Source of the DNA: Acanthacorydalis orientalis
Lineage: Eukaryota; Arthropoda; Insecta; Megaloptera; Corydalidae
Assembly: GCA_034766995.1 (NCBI GenBank)
Contig: CM068314.1
Span: 19,421,701 to 19,485,700, forward strand
Direction: 5' to 3'
DNA: 64,000 bases
A program made the translations under genes and the position numbers. Positions 61,110 through 64,000 of the stretch are shown here, piece by piece. A model generated the notes under the pieces. It was not told where the DNA came from and did no database searches. It was given only the letters and a program-made list of their open reading frames with translations. Positions within the stretch are counted from its first letter, which is position 1, and every line of letters begins with the position of its first letter.

Positions 61110-61186
61110 GATTGGTAGAAAAATAATTGCGGACTATTATGTTCAAATTCATATAAATAATCGCAATTATTTTCCACCTAACCTAA
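61107..61186 (-). mobile_element. 80-bp mariner MITE (copy 2)
   Basis: The left end GATTGGTAGAAAAATAATTG then CGG and the right end CGCAATTATTTTCCACCTAA then CCTAA are inverted repeats. TA follows on the right (61187-61188). The left outermost bases are blurred into the GA run. Read on the minus strand, the centre TTATATGAATTTGAA matches that of the 34626 copy, so the two are inverted copies of one element. It folds as a hairpin. Confidence 0.88.
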
Positions 61187-61675
61187 TATATAATTACCAA
61201 CAAGACCAAATTGGCGAATAAATTCATATATGAATACACCAATCATTCATATCTGCAAACATAAATAAATCCAACAATGTATAGTGAGTTTTAGAGGTTT
61301 AACAGTGAGACAACGCGTTAAATCCTGAGATTCCTAGTTGTATGTGCAGCACGCATCTCTTAGGATTAGCATACGCAAGAGCCTGTTTAAGTACTAACTT
61401 ATCCCGACATACAGACACCTTCCTACAATTCAGAACTCATCCCACGTGTATTTGAACCGGAGTACAGTACACACCGACTCGTTGAAAATCCAGCCACGCA
61501 ACAACTTTGTCTTATTGCAGTTATTATACACTGAGGACGGACGCTTTTTACATAATACTTACTTCAAAATTGAACCTTATTCGATACAAAATAGTACTTT
61601 GTGTTTTTTATTTAATTTTCTATAACATTTTTTGTGTTATACAGTAGTAATACATACATATACATAAAATATGAA

Positions 61676-61677
<2 letters not shown>
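61187..61677. other. Less AT-rich stretch at 61300-61510, no gene recognised
   Basis: Mixed composition without a supported frame or splice signal. The remainder is AT-rich. Confidence 0.4.

Positions 61678-61719
<42 letters not shown>
61678..61719. repeat. (TA)n microsatellite
   Basis: About 20 TA units. Confidence 0.96.
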
Positions 61720-61725
<6 letters not shown>

Positions 61726-62573
61726 AACATAAGGCATCAACAAAAAGAAAATAAAATTGAAATATAATTATAAAAGTTCTCTTAATGAAAGAACTAGTCA
61801 GTAACATCTATTTTCATTAATAAGTAAGTACCACTTATTTATTTCTGTCTCATAATTCATATAAATTAAAAGTATGTTTTAGTTTTACATTAACTTTTAA
61901 GATAAAATGATATCTTATACTTTATAATTAACAATGTATTATAACAAATATGCAGTATTATATGTAATAATATTAATAAGTATTATGTAGAATATAATGT
62001 TAATCTCGAAATATTTTATTTTTATATATCGTACAGATCTCATTTTAAAAAGTGAATATATACAATAAATTTAGTTAGCCAAATTTCATTATCTAAGAAT
62101 AAGTATTGAAGAAAATATTATTTATATTATTTTTACTATTATTATAGCTTACTGATTTTCAATTATATTTATCTTCAATATATAACTAAGAACAAATACA
62201 TTTCAAATTATATTATATCTATTTATTTTTATCTGAATTTGATCTTGTATAAAGTGTTCGCATTAATATAAAATCCACAATATGATATCAATTATCCCAA
62301 TTATATACTAGTATTATATTTATATTAATTATAATACTAGTTATCTCAATTTGTATTTTTGAAATGTATTCTCTATAACTACAATAATTACCAAATTGAA
62401 ATTTTCTGCATACTAAGTAGTATTTAACACTACATTGACATCGCGACGGAAATCGATCTTGATCAACAAACTTTCAGGCCTTTTTCGTTAACCTACTTAT
62501 TTCGAGATATAATATAGACCACAAGTTTTAAAACCTTTTTTTACATTTGTGTCCTTGTTGATGAATGCCATAA

Positions 62574-62577
<4 letters not shown>
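61720..62577. other. AT-rich DNA, no gene; one short palindrome
   Basis: ACTAGTATTATA and TATAATACTAGT form perfect 12-bp inverted arms at 62307-62341, around an 11-base spacer. In such AT-rich DNA this may be chance. Confidence 0.5.

Positions 62578-62628
<51 letters not shown>
62578..62628. repeat. (TA)n microsatellite
   Basis: About 25 TA units. Confidence 0.97.
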
Positions 62629-62630
<2 letters not shown>

Positions 62631-63625
62631 CACGACAACTTGCTTATGAGGATAAAATTACATCCATTACAAATGGTGTCAACAATTAAACACAGATTTA
62701 ATTTAATAATAAAGAATTTCAAATTTAAAAGTGTTTATGTTTCTAAGCAAAAGTAATTTTTAAAAACACTTACATAAAATTAGGTAATCTTTGTTAATCA
62801 TATATTTAGATTTCAATATTTAAAAATTGTTAAAAAATATACTACTTTTTAGAATAAAAAAAAATAAAGGTTATTAAATATACCGAAAACATTAAAATAT
62901 AATTTTATACATAAATAAAACACTGTTTAATAAAAACAGTAATAAATTTGTCAAACAATCGACAAAGAACACGAGGGACGACGGAACTACACAAGTTTCC
63001 CTTTCCATTAAAAGAAATCTACCTGTATAATGGATGAATCGAACGTGAGTAACATTCAAGTTAGCTTTATAACACACACGACTCATGATACCGATGGTAT
63101 CAGCAACACGCCATGGAAGACACGGCAAACTTCTCTCAACTTCAGCACGTAATAAACGCTTAGCATAAGAGTAGAAGAAGAGATAAAGGATTCCAACATA
63201 ATAATTAACATTCCATGCATTCCAATGTGTCTTTTATTAGCCCTTTAACTTATTGTGGTATTTATGTTCGCGATAAAATAGAAAGAGACAGTATAAAGAA
63301 TAATCGAGCAATGGAAATATTTGCGAACATGCGGCTGTATAGCCACCGTTGTATAATTCAAACTCAAGCTCAAAAAGATGACGAAAATCAAATGTTGATT
63401 GTAGGACACGGTCAACTTTTCGCTACTAAATATATCGTGTGTACAAAAGAGGATAAATAGTTCTGTTTATCGATTGAACGTAACGGTTAATTGAGTGGAA
63501 CAAATTGATGACGAAAAATTAACTATATGCAACAGGAATCATTCGGATAACTCGATAAAGAGATATCTTAAGTGAATTGCTTTAACTTTACAACCGTTAT
63601 CCTAATATATACATACGGAGTCTCA

Positions 63626-63629
<4 letters not shown>
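62629..63629. other. AT-rich with a mixed patch at 62940-63520, no gene recognised
   Basis: The patch carries a 78-codon minus frame (62892-63128) and an 81-codon plus frame (63215-63460). Neither has a motif that I recognise, and composition is only mildly different from background. Confidence 0.35.

Positions 63630-63679
<50 letters not shown>
63630..63679. repeat. (TA)n microsatellite
   Basis: About 25 TA units. Confidence 0.97.
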
Positions 63680-63682
<3 letters not shown>

Positions 63683-64000
63683 AAATATATTTTTTATATC
63701 TCACACGCGTTATTACAAGAAGGTTATTTAAAATCTATACAGTAATAAAAATTAATAATAATTCTTTTGTTTCAATTTAATATAAATATATCCTTTATAA
63801 TGCTTTACCTCGATTTTCCACTACAATTTATATCATTTTAAACTTATCAGCACAATTTATTTTCATTTAATTATTTTAATAAAACCTGTTCTAATAAAAT
63901 ATTCAGATCATTGTATAATTATATACTTAATCAAGTTATATAAATCTACAAATTCTTCGTAAAACATTAAATAATGCAGTTACACATACATTTAAATGTT
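63680..64000. other. AT-rich DNA, no feature seen
   Basis: Nothing recognised to the end of the window. Confidence 0.5.

Overview
The window looks like non-coding DNA from an animal nuclear genome, most likely an insect. It is very AT-rich, has no long open reading frame, and carries roughly sixty (TA)n, (TA)n(TG)n or (CA)n(TA)n microsatellites. It also holds several decayed Tc1/mariner transposons of kinds common in insects. I cannot name the species. The lack of exons with recognisable homology over 64 kb fits either a very long intron or an intergenic region.

Layout. 1-5.7 kb: AT-rich DNA, a snap-back palindrome at 775-954 and a dead full-length mariner at 2918-4027 with perfect 24-bp ends. 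5.7-12 kb: a C-terminal mariner fragment (5661-5980), a dead DD41D-type Tc1/mariner element (8184-9457) and a 561-bp deletion-derived mariner (11362-11922). 12-28 kb: mostly microsatellites and featureless AT-rich DNA, one copy of a 'TTTCGGCG' repeat (16617), and the best candidate gene start in the window (minus strand, 26.9-27.07 kb: TATA box, ATG in strong context, splice donor). 28-35 kb: a second deletion-derived mariner (28525-29089) built like the first, a GC-rich dispersed repeat (30245), a CpG-rich patch (33.4-33.8 kb) and a 79-bp mariner MITE (34626). 35-48 kb: candidate 5' exons at 35.4-35.6 and 45.6 kb, a LINE tail (37408), a 3'-truncated mariner (42175), three more copies of the GC-rich repeat (39638, 44668, 47348) and a 175-bp hairpin (46112-46286). 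48-64 kb: a pogo-like MITE (48721), the second 'TTTCGGCG' copy (53876), a minus-strand candidate first exon (56774) and the second 80-bp mariner MITE (61107).

How the parts relate. Four elements (11362, 28525, 34626, 61107) belong to one Hsmar1-like (cecropia-type) mariner lineage at two stages of internal deletion, about 563 bp and about 80 bp. Several transposons lie directly against (TA)n arrays, as expected for elements that insert at TA. No intact transposase is present, so any recent movement would have needed transposase from elsewhere. The small CpG-rich islands standing out of the AT-rich background are the most likely places for promoters or first exons. I recognise no protein product for any of them.
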